Shown piece by piece: positions 19,801 through 28,881 of a stretch of DNA of 64,000 nt. Source of the DNA: Melioribacteraceae bacterium (lineage in GTDB: Bacteria > Bacteroidota > Ignavibacteria > Ignavibacteriales > Melioribacteraceae); assembly GCA_035362835.1 (NCBI GenBank), contig DAOSDY010000001.1:744001-808000 (forward strand). Reading direction: 5' to 3'. Numbering within the stretch: position 1 is the first letter of the stretch; each line of letters opens with the position of its first letter. The notes beneath the pieces are model-generated. The model was not told where the DNA came from and made no database searches. It saw nothing but the letters and a program-made list of their open reading frames with translations. A program made the translations under genes and the position numbers.

Positions 19801-19885
19801 GGAATCTATTCCGAGCGGTGTCTATTTCTGCCAGCTTAAAACCGACAACTATAATAAATTGATTAAACTACTTTACCTGAAATAA
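16823..19885 (+). CDS. T9SS-secreted PD40/TolB-like double beta-propeller protein
   Basis: A 1020-residue secreted protein. Order: signal peptide ending LQIIAQ; a first propeller of TolB-type PD40 repeats (about 30-315; LWIMNSDGTG, FSPDGQWLVF); an ASPM-SPD2-Hydin-like (choice-of-anchor D) beta-sandwich (about 325-440; TFTIENKGTQDLSLTG); a second propeller closely resembling the first (about 445-735; IWIMNSDGSNQTKLL); two fibronectin-III-like modules (about 740-930; YYWRVRAVN, SYWWKVKAHN); and a T9SS sorting domain starting at QNYPNPFNSGTEISFS. It is probably exported by type IX secretion and attached to or released from the surface. Ligand or enzymatic activity is unknown. Confidence 0.88.
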   Translation: MKTKLLFGFLYLMLFSLQIIAQNKSVQGAVYNKIAITRSQSQTDWDIWIMNRDGNSEIKLADNTYRDTNPHFNPQGTKIVFARITSQQPMQSDIYIMDSDGSNQTNLTNIGTLTQPCVGPHFSWDGSKIAFDVTAAPGNGDLWIMNSDGTGHTAVLATNGDDSSPTFSPDGQWLVFQRKTANDPNPKSKICKVKISDGTVVDLTDGSDLDETPVYSTDGQYILFKRGFTVWDLYRMPHDHNSSNNADIINITNQPTMPAGTANYSWEGDKIVYYTGQLAPETSEIYIMNTDGSGKTRITNNSVADWDPSFSPAQAASAPEINLKGNRVDIVNGDNSPGTADHTDFGSALVDGGLVTRTFTIENKGTQDLSLTGNPVIQITGTAASDFSVITNPSATIAAGGSTTFLVQFDPSSAGTKSATISIANNDADENPYTFAIQGTGTAAASAVYGKIAFCKQQSSSDWDIWIMNSDGSNQTKLLDSDAKDMNPHFSPDGKYIAFTRTSGTAPNITNDAYIMNSDGTNVTNLTADVSESCVGPKFAWDGSIIAFFRNIASTGFALCTMNLDGTNKQYINDQSGNPVLGDSPFFTPDGQWVVFQRVNPDQLTGAIYKVPVAGGSVIQLTNAADFDELPRVSPDGQYVICKYAPVAGGKSDIAKFSINQTPQTSNVTNLTNTVNDDEDSPMYSYEADKIAFMGTAGNNSMEIWVINPDGTNKTRLTNNSEQDFDPTFSPGGAKPEQVTLLSPANNSVNQPLTFNISWISVSSSVTYDLQVSTDQNFQVLVIVEQGLTATNRIITLLLNNIKYYWRVRAVNNFGSGLWSDPFNFTTVMSLPSKVTLVSPADNSTLNNNNVTLVWLASIPDVDNYWLEIADNINFTNPITDQNVATISKGFTAVANKSYWWKVKAHNAAGWGEFSDIWKFNSMPVNVKDETIPLRTELHQNYPNPFNSGTEISFSIETLTFVTVTIYNILGKEMEILTNRELATGEYKIFWHPESIPSGVYFCQLKTDNYNKLIKLLYLK

Positions 19886-19929
19886 TTATATTGAGAACCA
19901 AGTTAAGATGATCTAAAACCGGTACGACT

Positions 19930-21300
19930 ATGCGAAAAACCATTCCCCTTGTTTTTCTGTTTTTTATAAGTATGCAAGCCCAGGATAATTTTACTCTCTT
20001 GTGGACTGGGAATCATTCCGGCTATGTTCGGGCAATTGCTATAAGTCCGGACGGCTCCAGGATCTTTTCCGGGGGAGACGATAAAACGATCAAAGCCTGG
20101 AACCCCGTTAACGGAAATCTTCTATGGACCGGTCAGCACGACGGGAGAGTAAATTATATTGACGTAAGCCCCGACGGCAAAAGAGTTGTAACGGCAAGTT
20201 CGGATAAAACCGTTAGGATGTGGGATGCAGACTACGGGGGTCAGCTCTGGATTATTACAGATGTGGATGTTGTTATTGCCGCGATTTTCTCTTCGTTCGG
20301 CAACCGTGTAATGATTGCAAACGAGGATAACAATGTTAAATGCCTTAATGCGGCGAACGGAAATGTTGTCTGGATCGGGATTCATGATTCTAACTTTAAT
20401 ACCGGTGTAAATTTTCTCTCGGTAAGCGCAAACGGAAATTTTGCGGCCTCCGGCTCCGACAGGATTATTAAAGTCTGGAACATTACAACACAGACACAGC
20501 AAATGATGGCTACAATAAATTCGAATGTATCGACAGTCTATTTCAACAACGACTGGACGAAAGTAATATCCTCCGATTGGAGCGGAAATGTTAAGATATG
20601 GAATGCTGTTACAGGCGCGCTGCTTCAAACAATAGTACATTCCGGTCGGGTCCTCGACGCAAAATACAGTCCGGACGGTAATACAATTGTATCTATAGGT
20701 GACGACAACAAAGTTAAACTCTGGAATGCCCTCAGCGGATCATTGATTTGGACAGGCAGCCATACCGACGATGTTATCTCGGTGGCATTTTGTCCGGACG
20801 GGAGCCGCATCGCGTCCGGCGGTGGATCTTCCGAAAGCCTTATAAGAATCTGGAACGCGGCGAATGGCAGCCTTGTGTGGACCAGTCCGGCCGGTCAGGC
20901 AGGGCAAACGGTAAGCCGGATTATTTACAGTCCCGACGGGAATAAAATTCTTAGCTCAAATCATCAGGACAACTCTATAAAATACTGGACGAAGATCCCC
21001 TCAGAAGTTGAGAACGATAATCATTCTTTTCCGTCATCGTTTTCCCTTTTGCAGAATTACCCGAATCCGTTTAATCCAGCAACAAAAATCGAATACGAAT
21101 TAGCTGAGGCCGGATTTGTGTCTTTGAAAGTATTTAACGTTCTGGGAAGTGAAGTCGAAACACTTGTAGAAGAATTTAAGCAGCCCGGAAAATATGCTGC
21201 ACTCTGCACTTTTAACTCTTTATTCTCTTCGGGTATCTATTTTTATCAATTAAAATCCGGTAACTTTATAAAAACCCAGAAGATGGTTTACCTGAAATAG
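19930..21300 (+). CDS. T9SS-secreted WD40-repeat protein
   Basis: A 456-residue secreted protein with signal peptide ending SMQAQ, about seven WD40 repeats (residues 20-355; for example ISPDGSRIFSGGDDKTIKAW and YSPDGNTIVSIGDDNKVKLW), a short linker, and a C-terminal T9SS sorting domain beginning QNYPNPFNPATKIEYE and ending MVYLK. It lies 44 bp after the other T9SS propeller gene, so they are likely co-transcribed and perhaps act together on the surface. WD40 repeats are a binding scaffold; no catalytic residues are evident. Confidence 0.9.
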   Translation: MRKTIPLVFLFFISMQAQDNFTLLWTGNHSGYVRAIAISPDGSRIFSGGDDKTIKAWNPVNGNLLWTGQHDGRVNYIDVSPDGKRVVTASSDKTVRMWDADYGGQLWIITDVDVVIAAIFSSFGNRVMIANEDNNVKCLNAANGNVVWIGIHDSNFNTGVNFLSVSANGNFAASGSDRIIKVWNITTQTQQMMATINSNVSTVYFNNDWTKVISSDWSGNVKIWNAVTGALLQTIVHSGRVLDAKYSPDGNTIVSIGDDNKVKLWNALSGSLIWTGSHTDDVISVAFCPDGSRIASGGGSSESLIRIWNAANGSLVWTSPAGQAGQTVSRIIYSPDGNKILSSNHQDNSIKYWTKIPSEVENDNHSFPSSFSLLQNYPNPFNPATKIEYELAEAGFVSLKVFNVLGSEVETLVEEFKQPGKYAALCTFNSLFSSGIYFYQLKSGNFIKTQKMVYLK

Positions 21301-21360
21301 TCATCTGCTTCAAGGAATTTTAAAAGGTCAAAAGCTGCCGATTATTAAACGAAACTCAAC

Positions 21361-23043
21361 CTAAAAATTGAAGATCATTCTCAGATAGGCGAAACCCGAA
21401 TTCAGTGATGTTTCCTTGGTAACATTTCTTTCGGCAATATATTTAAACTGAAGATCAAACCATACCTCCCGCACCGGTTCATATCTAAGATTAAATCCCA
21501 GAATATTCTGGTTGATTCTCTCGCCGTCAAGGAATTTTATATATTTAGCATCGATCCGTTCGCGGTGTCCTATCATAAAATCTCCACCTGCATTAAAAAT
21601 CAGATTCCCCTGCCCGTCGTAAATATTCTCACCCGAGCGGACGTGCTGATACTCGAGGTCTATTCTTAAATTCTCACTTACATTGTAAGAAATTGAAGTG
21701 TGAATCTCCTCGGAATTCGGACCGATTCTATGACCGAGGTTATGACTGTGAGAAGTATAAGAATTTTTAAGACTGAAATGGGAATAGACATACGGGCGGA
21801 TTCTCGTAAATTCCAGAACGAGCGAAAGATCGTTAATTGAAAACGGTGAATACCAGAAGGCACCGACCTGATATGCGGTTTTATTAGAGAAAAGTTCCAA
21901 CTCCTGAAGATGTGAAAGTATGTTTTCATCCAGGAAAAATGTCCCCTGAATTTCAAGATTGTTTATAAGATTCGTCTGTAAATCGAGAAACACTACAGCG
22001 TTATCGCGGTCCTGAATCGACATTTCAATATATTTATAAAAGGCGAATGGATTAAGATAGGCAAGATCAATACCTCGTCCTGTATAAATCACTGTTTCAC
22101 CAAAACCGAAATCGAACAGATTTTCTAATGAAAGCTTAAACCGGTTATATGCAATAAATTTTGTGTAGTTCTGGTCCCGGTCAAAATTGAATTCCCCAAC
22201 CGTCGAAGCATGAAGAGATGTGAAGCTGAAAACGCCGTAATTGAAATCGACTTTAACAAAGTCGAGTATCGGGTGGTCGCCGGATAAAACGAGCTTACTC
22301 CCGTATCCGTAACCGAGTTTCAGTTTCTCCCTGCCGATCTGGAAAGCGAGATTCATATTTTGCGCCGGCTCAATGTAATAACGCAGATACCCTTCGGTAA
22401 AGTCGTAATTGCCAATATTTTCAAACCGCTCGTAATATTTGAAATTGTAATTCAAACGCGGGTCGAATGTTGAAGCCAGATCCTGCGATCCGGCTATCCC
22501 TCCCTTTTGAGCGGTGAGACTATACCCGATCTTATCGAATACGGTTCCTCTGAATCTGAAACCGATGTCGAACAATGAAGAGTTGTTTACAATCGGTTCA
22601 AATTGCTGACCGTACAAGGCTCTGCCGAGAATTTCGAGATAATAGCTAGCGTTATCATCGCGGTAACTGAACATATATTTCAATCTATCAGAAAAGAAAT
22701 CGGAGAAATCCGATGAGAAGCCGGAGCCGCTTCCGAAAAATTGATAGGTGTTGGAGCTGTCGGCTTTCTCATCGTAGAATTCATCCTGATACTTTTTCAG
22801 CAAACCGGTTTCAGTACCACTCAACCGATCCTTTTGCAATTCTATGTTTTGAAGATGTCTCTTAATTTCGAGCCGCGACATAACTGGATTGTCATCATGA
22901 ATTTTCTGAATAATCCCTTTTACCTTCATCTCTTTAATGTAGCGGTAAACATCGTGGTCCAGTTCAACGTTCTCGTGCTGGGCATAATTCAGATTAAACG
23001 TTAAAAGTAAAACGATAAACGTGAAAACGCAGCAATATTTCAT
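21361..23043 (-). CDS. Outer-membrane beta-barrel protein, Wzi-like
   Basis: A 560-residue protein from the ATG at 23043; a GTG four codons upstream is possible. The signal peptide MKYCCVFTFIVLLLTFNLNYA is followed by about 80 residues containing a helical segment (DDNPVMSRLEIKRHLQNIEL) and then a long run of amphipathic strands ending SGFAYLRMIFNF, with the C-terminal Phe of barrel proteins. The layout resembles the capsule-assembly Wzi family common in Bacteroidota, which anchors surface polysaccharide, but this is suggested by architecture only. It lies 34 bp after the POT transporter gene on the same strand. Confidence 0.55.
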   Translation of the reverse strand: MKYCCVFTFIVLLLTFNLNYAQHENVELDHDVYRYIKEMKVKGIIQKIHDDNPVMSRLEIKRHLQNIELQKDRLSGTETGLLKKYQDEFYDEKADSSNTYQFFGSGSGFSSDFSDFFSDRLKYMFSYRDDNASYYLEILGRALYGQQFEPIVNNSSLFDIGFRFRGTVFDKIGYSLTAQKGGIAGSQDLASTFDPRLNYNFKYYERFENIGNYDFTEGYLRYYIEPAQNMNLAFQIGREKLKLGYGYGSKLVLSGDHPILDFVKVDFNYGVFSFTSLHASTVGEFNFDRDQNYTKFIAYNRFKLSLENLFDFGFGETVIYTGRGIDLAYLNPFAFYKYIEMSIQDRDNAVVFLDLQTNLINNLEIQGTFFLDENILSHLQELELFSNKTAYQVGAFWYSPFSINDLSLVLEFTRIRPYVYSHFSLKNSYTSHSHNLGHRIGPNSEEIHTSISYNVSENLRIDLEYQHVRSGENIYDGQGNLIFNAGGDFMIGHRERIDAKYIKFLDGERINQNILGFNLRYEPVREVWFDLQFKYIAERNVTKETSLNSGFAYLRMIFNF

Positions 23044-23076
23044 TTTTAAAATCACTGTAGTCCGTTCAACTGATCC

Positions 23077-24366
23077 TTAAACATTTTTAGTTTTGGGAGC
23101 GAGATATTTATTATACAATAAAAGTCCTATGATCGTAACAACACCGATCATACTGAATATTATCCAGAGCAGACTCGGCTGATTTAGATTATCAACAAAA
23201 TGGACGTAAAGATTAGCGCCGAGGATTCCGCCGATACCGCTTCCGAGTACGCCGTACAGGAACGAGTACCCGAGGTAGAGAGCTTTTTTATCCTCCGGTG
23301 CGATGAGGCCGACATAGCTTATAAATTTAGGATGAGCGGTCATCTCACCGATCGAGAAGACCATAATTCCGAGCATGAATACCCAGATATCGGTTGATAT
23401 TGCAAGTACCGCCATTCCTATTGTCCCCATAGTTATTCCGGTTATCATTGTAGGAAGTGCTTTTTTGGTTTTAACAATATTGGAAACAATTATCTGAAGA
23501 AGAATAATAGTGCCGGCATTAATTACGGTCACATGTTCAACATCAAATTTCCAGTTAAGATTTATTCCGACAGCGGCAAATAATCCGTTCACCGCGTTGT
23601 TGAGCGAAGAAGCATCCACATATTTCTGAACGTACCACAAGACCGAATCGAACATCTGGAAATATAAAATCCAGAATCCTGAATAGATTACTATCAAACC
23701 GATAAATCTGAAGTCGGTCAATACAAGCACCATACCTTTTAACACTTCTCCAAGATTTTTTTTGCTCTCCGGTTTTTTTGGTTCTTTATAAATAAGGTAG
23801 GTAGGAATTAACATAGCGGCGGTACAAATTGCCGAAGCCATCATTACATACTGCCATCCGAAAGCATTTTTAATATATGGAACTAAAATGAGGGGGAATA
23901 GAAATGCACCCAGGTTAATTGACCAGTAGAAGATTCCAAATCCTAATGTGCTGTTGCCTTCATTAGTTTCCCGCGCAATTGTTCCGGATATCAACGGTTT
24001 AAATGCACCTGCACCGAATGCCATTATAATTAAACTTGCGAAAACCATTGGATATTCTGTTGTCTGACTTGTAAGGAAATAACCGAGACCTAAGAAGATA
24101 AATGCGAATGTTAATGTTCTCCTGTAACCAAAACGGTCCCCGATAGCTCCGGAAAGAATTGGAAGAATATAGAGAAGCGGCTGAATTGTACTTTTAATTA
24201 CGCCAACACTCTCCTTTGAAAAACTGAGCTGATCTGTCATGTAAACCGACAGGATACTCATCATACCATAGTAGGAACCGCGTTCAAAAAATTCCATCAT
24301 TATTACGGTCCAGAAGTTTTTAGAAAATGATTTGAAAATGCCGGCTTTGGGAGTGGTGTCTGTCAT
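23077..24366 (-). CDS. POT/MFS-family transporter (probable peptide:proton symporter)
   Basis: A 429-residue polytopic protein with about 12 membrane helices. The first helix carries EFFERGSYYGMMSILSVYM, matching the POT/PTR2 signature (ERFxYYG) with proton-coupling Glu and Arg. GDRFGYRRTLTFAFIFLG is the MFS loop 2-3 motif. Family members import di- and tripeptides with protons; some carry nitrate or other solutes. Peptide uptake suits an organism with the secreted peptidases seen nearby. It is upstream of the Wzi-like gene and downstream of the RND operon terminator. Confidence 0.82.
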   Translation of the reverse strand: MTDTTPKAGIFKSFSKNFWTVIMMEFFERGSYYGMMSILSVYMTDQLSFSKESVGVIKSTIQPLLYILPILSGAIGDRFGYRRTLTFAFIFLGLGYFLTSQTTEYPMVFASLIIMAFGAGAFKPLISGTIARETNEGNSTLGFGIFYWSINLGAFLFPLILVPYIKNAFGWQYVMMASAICTAAMLIPTYLIYKEPKKPESKKNLGEVLKGMVLVLTDFRFIGLIVIYSGFWILYFQMFDSVLWYVQKYVDASSLNNAVNGLFAAVGINLNWKFDVEHVTVINAGTIILLQIIVSNIVKTKKALPTMITGITMGTIGMAVLAISTDIWVFMLGIMVFSIGEMTAHPKFISYVGLIAPEDKKALYLGYSFLYGVLGSGIGGILGANLYVHFVDNLNQPSLLWIIFSMIGVVTIIGLLLYNKYLAPKTKNV

Positions 24367-24432
24367 AGATTACCCTTTTTAGCTTGCAAGATAGTTCGGC
24401 ATACTGATTTTTGCAAAGCAGGAGGATGGATT

Positions 24433-24465
24433 TAAAATAAAAGAGGACGGCTTAAACCGTCCCCT
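24433..24465 (-). terminator. Rho-independent terminator of the RND pump operon
   Basis: On the minus strand the stem is GGACGG/CCGTCC (24445-24450 and 24457-24462) with a 6-nt loop, followed by the T-rich stretch complementary to 24433-24442. It lies 23 bp after the stop codon of the RND transporter gene. Confidence 0.8.
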
Positions 24466-24487
24466 TATCTAAATTATAATATGATAA

Positions 24488-27400
24488 TTATTTTGAAACT
24501 TCTGCCATTTTTTCAATATGAAGAATTTCTTTTTCCTGTTGACCTAATGCAATATTTGAAACAGTTTTTGTTTTTTCGGAGAAATAAGAATAGATGGATG
24601 GTATTACGAACAATGTTAAAATAGTGGAGAAAATAAGTCCGCCAATAACCGCGATACCCATCGATACCCGGCTTTCAGATCCTGCGCCGAGAGCAAGAGC
24701 TATCGGAAGAGTACCAAGCACAGTAGATAAGCTCGTCATAAGAATCGGGCGCAACCTTAATCGCGCAGCTTCTTTGACAGCGTCTATAACGCTTAAGCCC
24801 TGAGCTTTTTTCTGATTCGCAAATTCAACAATCAGAATTCCGTTCTTTGTTACCAATCCAATTAACATGATCTGACCGATCTGACTGAAAATGTTTAATG
24901 TTTGACCAAAATACCACAACGACAGAACAGCACCGGCAATAGCAAGAGGAACAGTGAACATAATAATGAACGGGTCGCGGAAACTTTCGAATTGGGCTGC
25001 GAGAGTCAAATAAATTAATACGAGCGCAAGCATAAAGGTAAAGAGCAGACTCGACGAACTCTCCACAAAATCTTTGGAAGCACCTTCAAGCGCAGTAGAG
25101 AATTTTTCATCGAGAACCTGTTTGGCAATACGGTCCATTGCTTCAATTCCATTGGCAATGGTTTTGCCGGGCGCAAGACTTGCAGAAACAGTTGCGCTGG
25201 CATATCTGTTAAACCGGTAGAGCTGGGGCGGACTGCTTCTTTCTTTAATAGTAATTAGATTATCGAGTTGAATCAGTTCACCGCGGTTATTCCTTACATA
25301 CAGGGATGCGAGATCGAGCGGTTTATTCCGGTTTTCCCTGAAGACCTGACCTATTACCTGATACTGCTTTCCGTTCATTACATAGAAACCGAATCTCTGA
25401 CCGCTATAAGCAAGCTGAAGAGTCTGTGCAATATCGAGAGCCGATACTCCGAGCTCGCGAGCTTTCGTTCTGTTTATTTCTACAAGAATTTCCGGTTTAT
25501 TGAATTTAAGATTTATATCAACATTTGCAAAAGTCGGATCATCCTGAGCGGCTTCTAAAAACTTCGGGATCACTTCTCTAAGTCTTTCGATATCCGGAGC
25601 CTGAATAACATATTGAACAGGCAATCCGCCTCTTCTTGTAGAAATGGACTGGCTTTGAACAACGAATGAACGGGCATCGTTTAGTTTCGATGTAATTCGG
25701 GTCAACTGATCTGCAACTTCCTGCTGTGTCCTATCTCTCTGATCTCTCTCTTTCATAACAACTCTGACAAAACCGCTGTTCGAAGATCCCCCACCGCCAC
25801 CTCCTGCAGTTACAGAAATTACAGCGTCGGATTCGGGTACAGCATCCTGAACAACACGAGTCATATTCATTATGTAGTTGTCCATCATTTCGTATGAAGT
25901 GCCTTCGGGCATAGTTGATTGAATTCTAACCTCGCCTCTATCTTCAATTGGAGAGAGCTCCGATTCCAGATTAGCGCCTATAAAATATATTATCATTCCA
26001 GAGACACCCATAATCACAAATCCGAGCCATCTTTTTCTCATAAAGGCATCGAGAGTGTTCCGGTAGGAAGTTTCCAGCCAGTTAAAGAAAGGTTCTGTTT
26101 TATAATAGAACCTGCTATGTTTCTCTTTCTGTTTAAGAATACGCGAACTCAGCATCGGAGTTAAGGTAAGAGCAACAAAGGAGGAGATAATTACAGAACC
26201 TGCAATTACAACTCCGAATTCAACAAACAATCTGCCTGTAATTCCCTGTAGGAACATTATCGGGAGGAATACGGATGCGAGAGCGACTGTTGTTGAAATA
26301 ACAGCAAAGAAAATTTCGGACGTTCCTTTAATTCCTGCTTCAATTGGATGCATCCCGGATTCAACTTTTCTATAAATATTCTCCAAAACAACGATTGCGT
26401 CATCAACAACAATTCCTATTGCCAATACAATTCCCAACAGAGTTAATACATTGATTGAGAAATCTGCCAGATACATTATAAAAAAAGTACCGATAAGCGA
26501 AACGGGAATTGCAACAATAGGGATGACAGTGGTTCGCCAGTCCCGCAGAAAGAAAAAGATGATAAGAATAACGAGTGCAAAAGCAAGAAGAATTGTTTCT
26601 TGAACTTCCGAGATCGAATTACGGATATATTTTGTAACATCGAACCCGATTGAAAGGCTTATATCCTCGGGAAGATCTTTTTTGATCTGATCGACACGTT
26701 TATAAAATTCATCGGCAATCTGAATATGGTTTGCACCCGGTTGCGGGACAACAACAACACCAACCATAGGAATTCCGTCGCGGCGCAGAATCGACCTGTC
26801 ATTTTCCGGATAAAGCTCTGCGTGTCCTACATCCCTGAACCTTACAATTACTTTATCCGATTCTCTTATAATAAGATTGTTAAATTCTTCAACCGTTGTT
26901 AACCGTCCGAGAGTTCTAACGGTAAGTTCCGTACTGCTCCCTTCAATTCTACCTGAAGGTAATTCGATGTTTTCTCTTGAAAGGGCGTTACGGATATCGA
27001 GCGGCGTAATTTTATAAGCACCGAGTTTAGCGGGATCCATCCAGAGGCGCATCGAGTACCTTCTTTCGCCCCATATGCTAACCATGCTTACACCGGGAAT
27101 CGTCTGAATTCTTTCCTTGAATGTATTAAGCGCAAGATCGGAAAGTTCGAGAAGGTTTCTCTTGTCGCTTTTAACGCTGAGAAAGAGGATCGGAAATGCA
27201 TCGGCATCGGCTTTGGAAACTGTAGGCGGATCAACATCAGCAGGAAGACTTCTCTGAGCGCGGGAAACTCTATCCCTAACATCATTTGCCGCTGCTTCGA
27301 TGTCGATAGTTACATCAAACTCAGCCGAAATTGAACTCCTTCCGTCCCGGCTTACCGATGTAAGAGACCTGATACCGGCAATTCCATTAATCTGTTCTTC

Positions 27401-27601
27401 AAGAGGTTCGGTAATCTGGGATTCAACAACATCTGCATTCGCTCCCGGATAACTCGTTGATACCGAGATAATTGGAGGATCAATGCTGGGATATTCACGA
27501 ACACCGAGATAGGTATAACCGATTATTCCGAAGAGTACAATCACAATAGACATTACAGTTGCCAGCACCGGCCGGCGGATACTAATTGAAGATAGACTCA
27601 T
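24488..27601 (-). CDS. RND efflux transporter, AcrB/MexB-like (HAE1)
   Basis: A 1037-residue inner-membrane pump. Signatures include the N-terminal SIRRPVLATVMSIVIVLFG, the periplasmic porter and docking domains, the paired proton-relay aspartates in GIVVDDAIVVLENIYR on the fourth membrane helix, and a second-half repeat with GLVTKNGILIVEFAN. It exports drugs, lipophilic compounds or other toxicants out of the inner membrane or periplasm using the proton gradient. It is co-transcribed with the membrane-fusion gene 50 bp upstream. No outer-membrane factor gene is present, so a TolC-like channel must come from elsewhere. Confidence 0.95.
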   Translation of the reverse strand: MSLSSISIRRPVLATVMSIVIVLFGIIGYTYLGVREYPSIDPPIISVSTSYPGANADVVESQITEPLEEQINGIAGIRSLTSVSRDGRSSISAEFDVTIDIEAAANDVRDRVSRAQRSLPADVDPPTVSKADADAFPILFLSVKSDKRNLLELSDLALNTFKERIQTIPGVSMVSIWGERRYSMRLWMDPAKLGAYKITPLDIRNALSRENIELPSGRIEGSSTELTVRTLGRLTTVEEFNNLIIRESDKVIVRFRDVGHAELYPENDRSILRRDGIPMVGVVVVPQPGANHIQIADEFYKRVDQIKKDLPEDISLSIGFDVTKYIRNSISEVQETILLAFALVILIIFFFLRDWRTTVIPIVAIPVSLIGTFFIMYLADFSINVLTLLGIVLAIGIVVDDAIVVLENIYRKVESGMHPIEAGIKGTSEIFFAVISTTVALASVFLPIMFLQGITGRLFVEFGVVIAGSVIISSFVALTLTPMLSSRILKQKEKHSRFYYKTEPFFNWLETSYRNTLDAFMRKRWLGFVIMGVSGMIIYFIGANLESELSPIEDRGEVRIQSTMPEGTSYEMMDNYIMNMTRVVQDAVPESDAVISVTAGGGGGGSSNSGFVRVVMKERDQRDRTQQEVADQLTRITSKLNDARSFVVQSQSISTRRGGLPVQYVIQAPDIERLREVIPKFLEAAQDDPTFANVDINLKFNKPEILVEINRTKARELGVSALDIAQTLQLAYSGQRFGFYVMNGKQYQVIGQVFRENRNKPLDLASLYVRNNRGELIQLDNLITIKERSSPPQLYRFNRYASATVSASLAPGKTIANGIEAMDRIAKQVLDEKFSTALEGASKDFVESSSSLLFTFMLALVLIYLTLAAQFESFRDPFIIMFTVPLAIAGAVLSLWYFGQTLNIFSQIGQIMLIGLVTKNGILIVEFANQKKAQGLSVIDAVKEAARLRLRPILMTSLSTVLGTLPIALALGAGSESRVSMGIAVIGGLIFSTILTLFVIPSIYSYFSEKTKTVSNIALGQQEKEILHIEKMAEVSK

Positions 27602-27651
27602 ATTTTCTTTTTCAGTTTAATTTACAATCCGTTATTAAAACAACCGGTAAA

Positions 27652-28716
27652 TCAGTTAACCGCGCCGATCTTAACCGGCATGTTCGGCCTGAGCTGAATG
27701 ATCCCGGATACAACAACTGTATCGCCTTTTGATAATCCGGAAATTATCTGAACATTCTTTTCATCACGTATACCTGTTGTTATAGAAGTCAACCGGGCCT
27801 TGCCGTTCTTATACAGATATACTTTTTCACCTTCTATATCTGGGACAATTGCAAAAGACGGAACCAAATAAGCAGTATTCATATCCTCGAGAATAATTTC
27901 AATTTCTACATAAGCTCCGGGAGTAAGTTCTCCTCTATCATTAGAAACGGTAGCTCTTGCTTTAATAGTTCTTGTATTTTCATCGATTTTCGGCTCAACC
28001 GCATAAATTTTTCCGGTGTATGACCTACCGAAGGAAGGAAGCTTAACATTAATAGACTTTCCCGCATTGAGTATACCGAAATATTTCTGCGGAACCGAGA
28101 AATCGATTTTAATCGGGTTGATGTTCTGGAGATTTGCAATGCTTGTCTGAGTAGAAATGAAACTTCCGACACTTACACTTCTCAAACCGATAATACCATC
28201 GAACGGTGCACGTACCTCGGTCTTTTCAATTTGAGCTCGTGTGAATTCAACATCTGCCGTTACAGAATTCAGTTCACTTAATGCAACATCGTATTCCTGC
28301 TGACTGGTCATATTCTTATCAAGCAGCTGTTTGAATCTGGCTTCTTTATCTTTAGCAAGTGATTCCCGCGAAAGATTTTTACGCAATGTTGCCTGAAGTT
28401 CGGCATCGTTAATTTTAACTAGGAGATCCCCCTTCTTAACCCGTTTTCCTTCTTCAAAGAGGATCTCGGTAATTTTGCCGGATGCTTCGCTTCTAAGCTC
28501 TACTTCCTCGTTACTTAATGTTGTTCCGTTAGTAAAAATCTTGTTCTGAAGTCTCTGCGGTTCTATTATCATTCCATCAACAGTTATTTGCCGCCTTCCC
28601 GTCTGAGGTCCGGGCGAAGAAGATTCTTCTCCGCTAAAATCGATTTTAAGCAGGACCAGAGTTGCAATGATTCCAATTACCGATATGATTGAAATAATTC
28701 TTTTTTTGTTTTTCAT
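27652..28716 (-). CDS. RND periplasmic adaptor (membrane-fusion protein)
   Basis: A 354-residue HlyD/AcrA-type adaptor with an N-terminal membrane anchor (IISIISVIGIIATLVLL). It then has a lipoyl half-domain (GKITEILFEEGKRVKKGDLLVKIND), a short alpha-hairpin with KARFKQLLDKNMTSQQEYD, the second lipoyl half (FDGIIGLRSVSVGSFIS), a beta-barrel and a membrane-proximal domain. It links the pump downstream to an outer-membrane channel. The short hairpin is typical of adaptors of this pump class in Bacteroidota. It is first in the two-gene operon. Confidence 0.93.
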   Translation of the reverse strand: MKNKKRIISIISVIGIIATLVLLKIDFSGEESSSPGPQTGRRQITVDGMIIEPQRLQNKIFTNGTTLSNEEVELRSEASGKITEILFEEGKRVKKGDLLVKINDAELQATLRKNLSRESLAKDKEARFKQLLDKNMTSQQEYDVALSELNSVTADVEFTRAQIEKTEVRAPFDGIIGLRSVSVGSFISTQTSIANLQNINPIKIDFSVPQKYFGILNAGKSINVKLPSFGRSYTGKIYAVEPKIDENTRTIKARATVSNDRGELTPGAYVEIEIILEDMNTAYLVPSFAIVPDIEGEKVYLYKNGKARLTSITTGIRDEKNVQIISGLSKGDTVVVSGIIQLRPNMPVKIGAVN

Positions 28717-28881
28717 AATAGAAATTGATCCGGATTAATTTATTATTTATTGCTTGTAAAAATATAAATTCCACTGTTTAATAGATAACAGAAAAAAGGC
28801 ACTAATGGTTGCACCTGGATATTAAATGTGATATTCACGGAACCCCGGCGGTTTGACAGAATTATCCGGTTATAAGTTTAA

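Noticed and set aside
27652..28881. Terminator between the SulP gene and the adaptor gene
   Set aside because: Only a weak AACC/GGTT stem without a T tract was visible.
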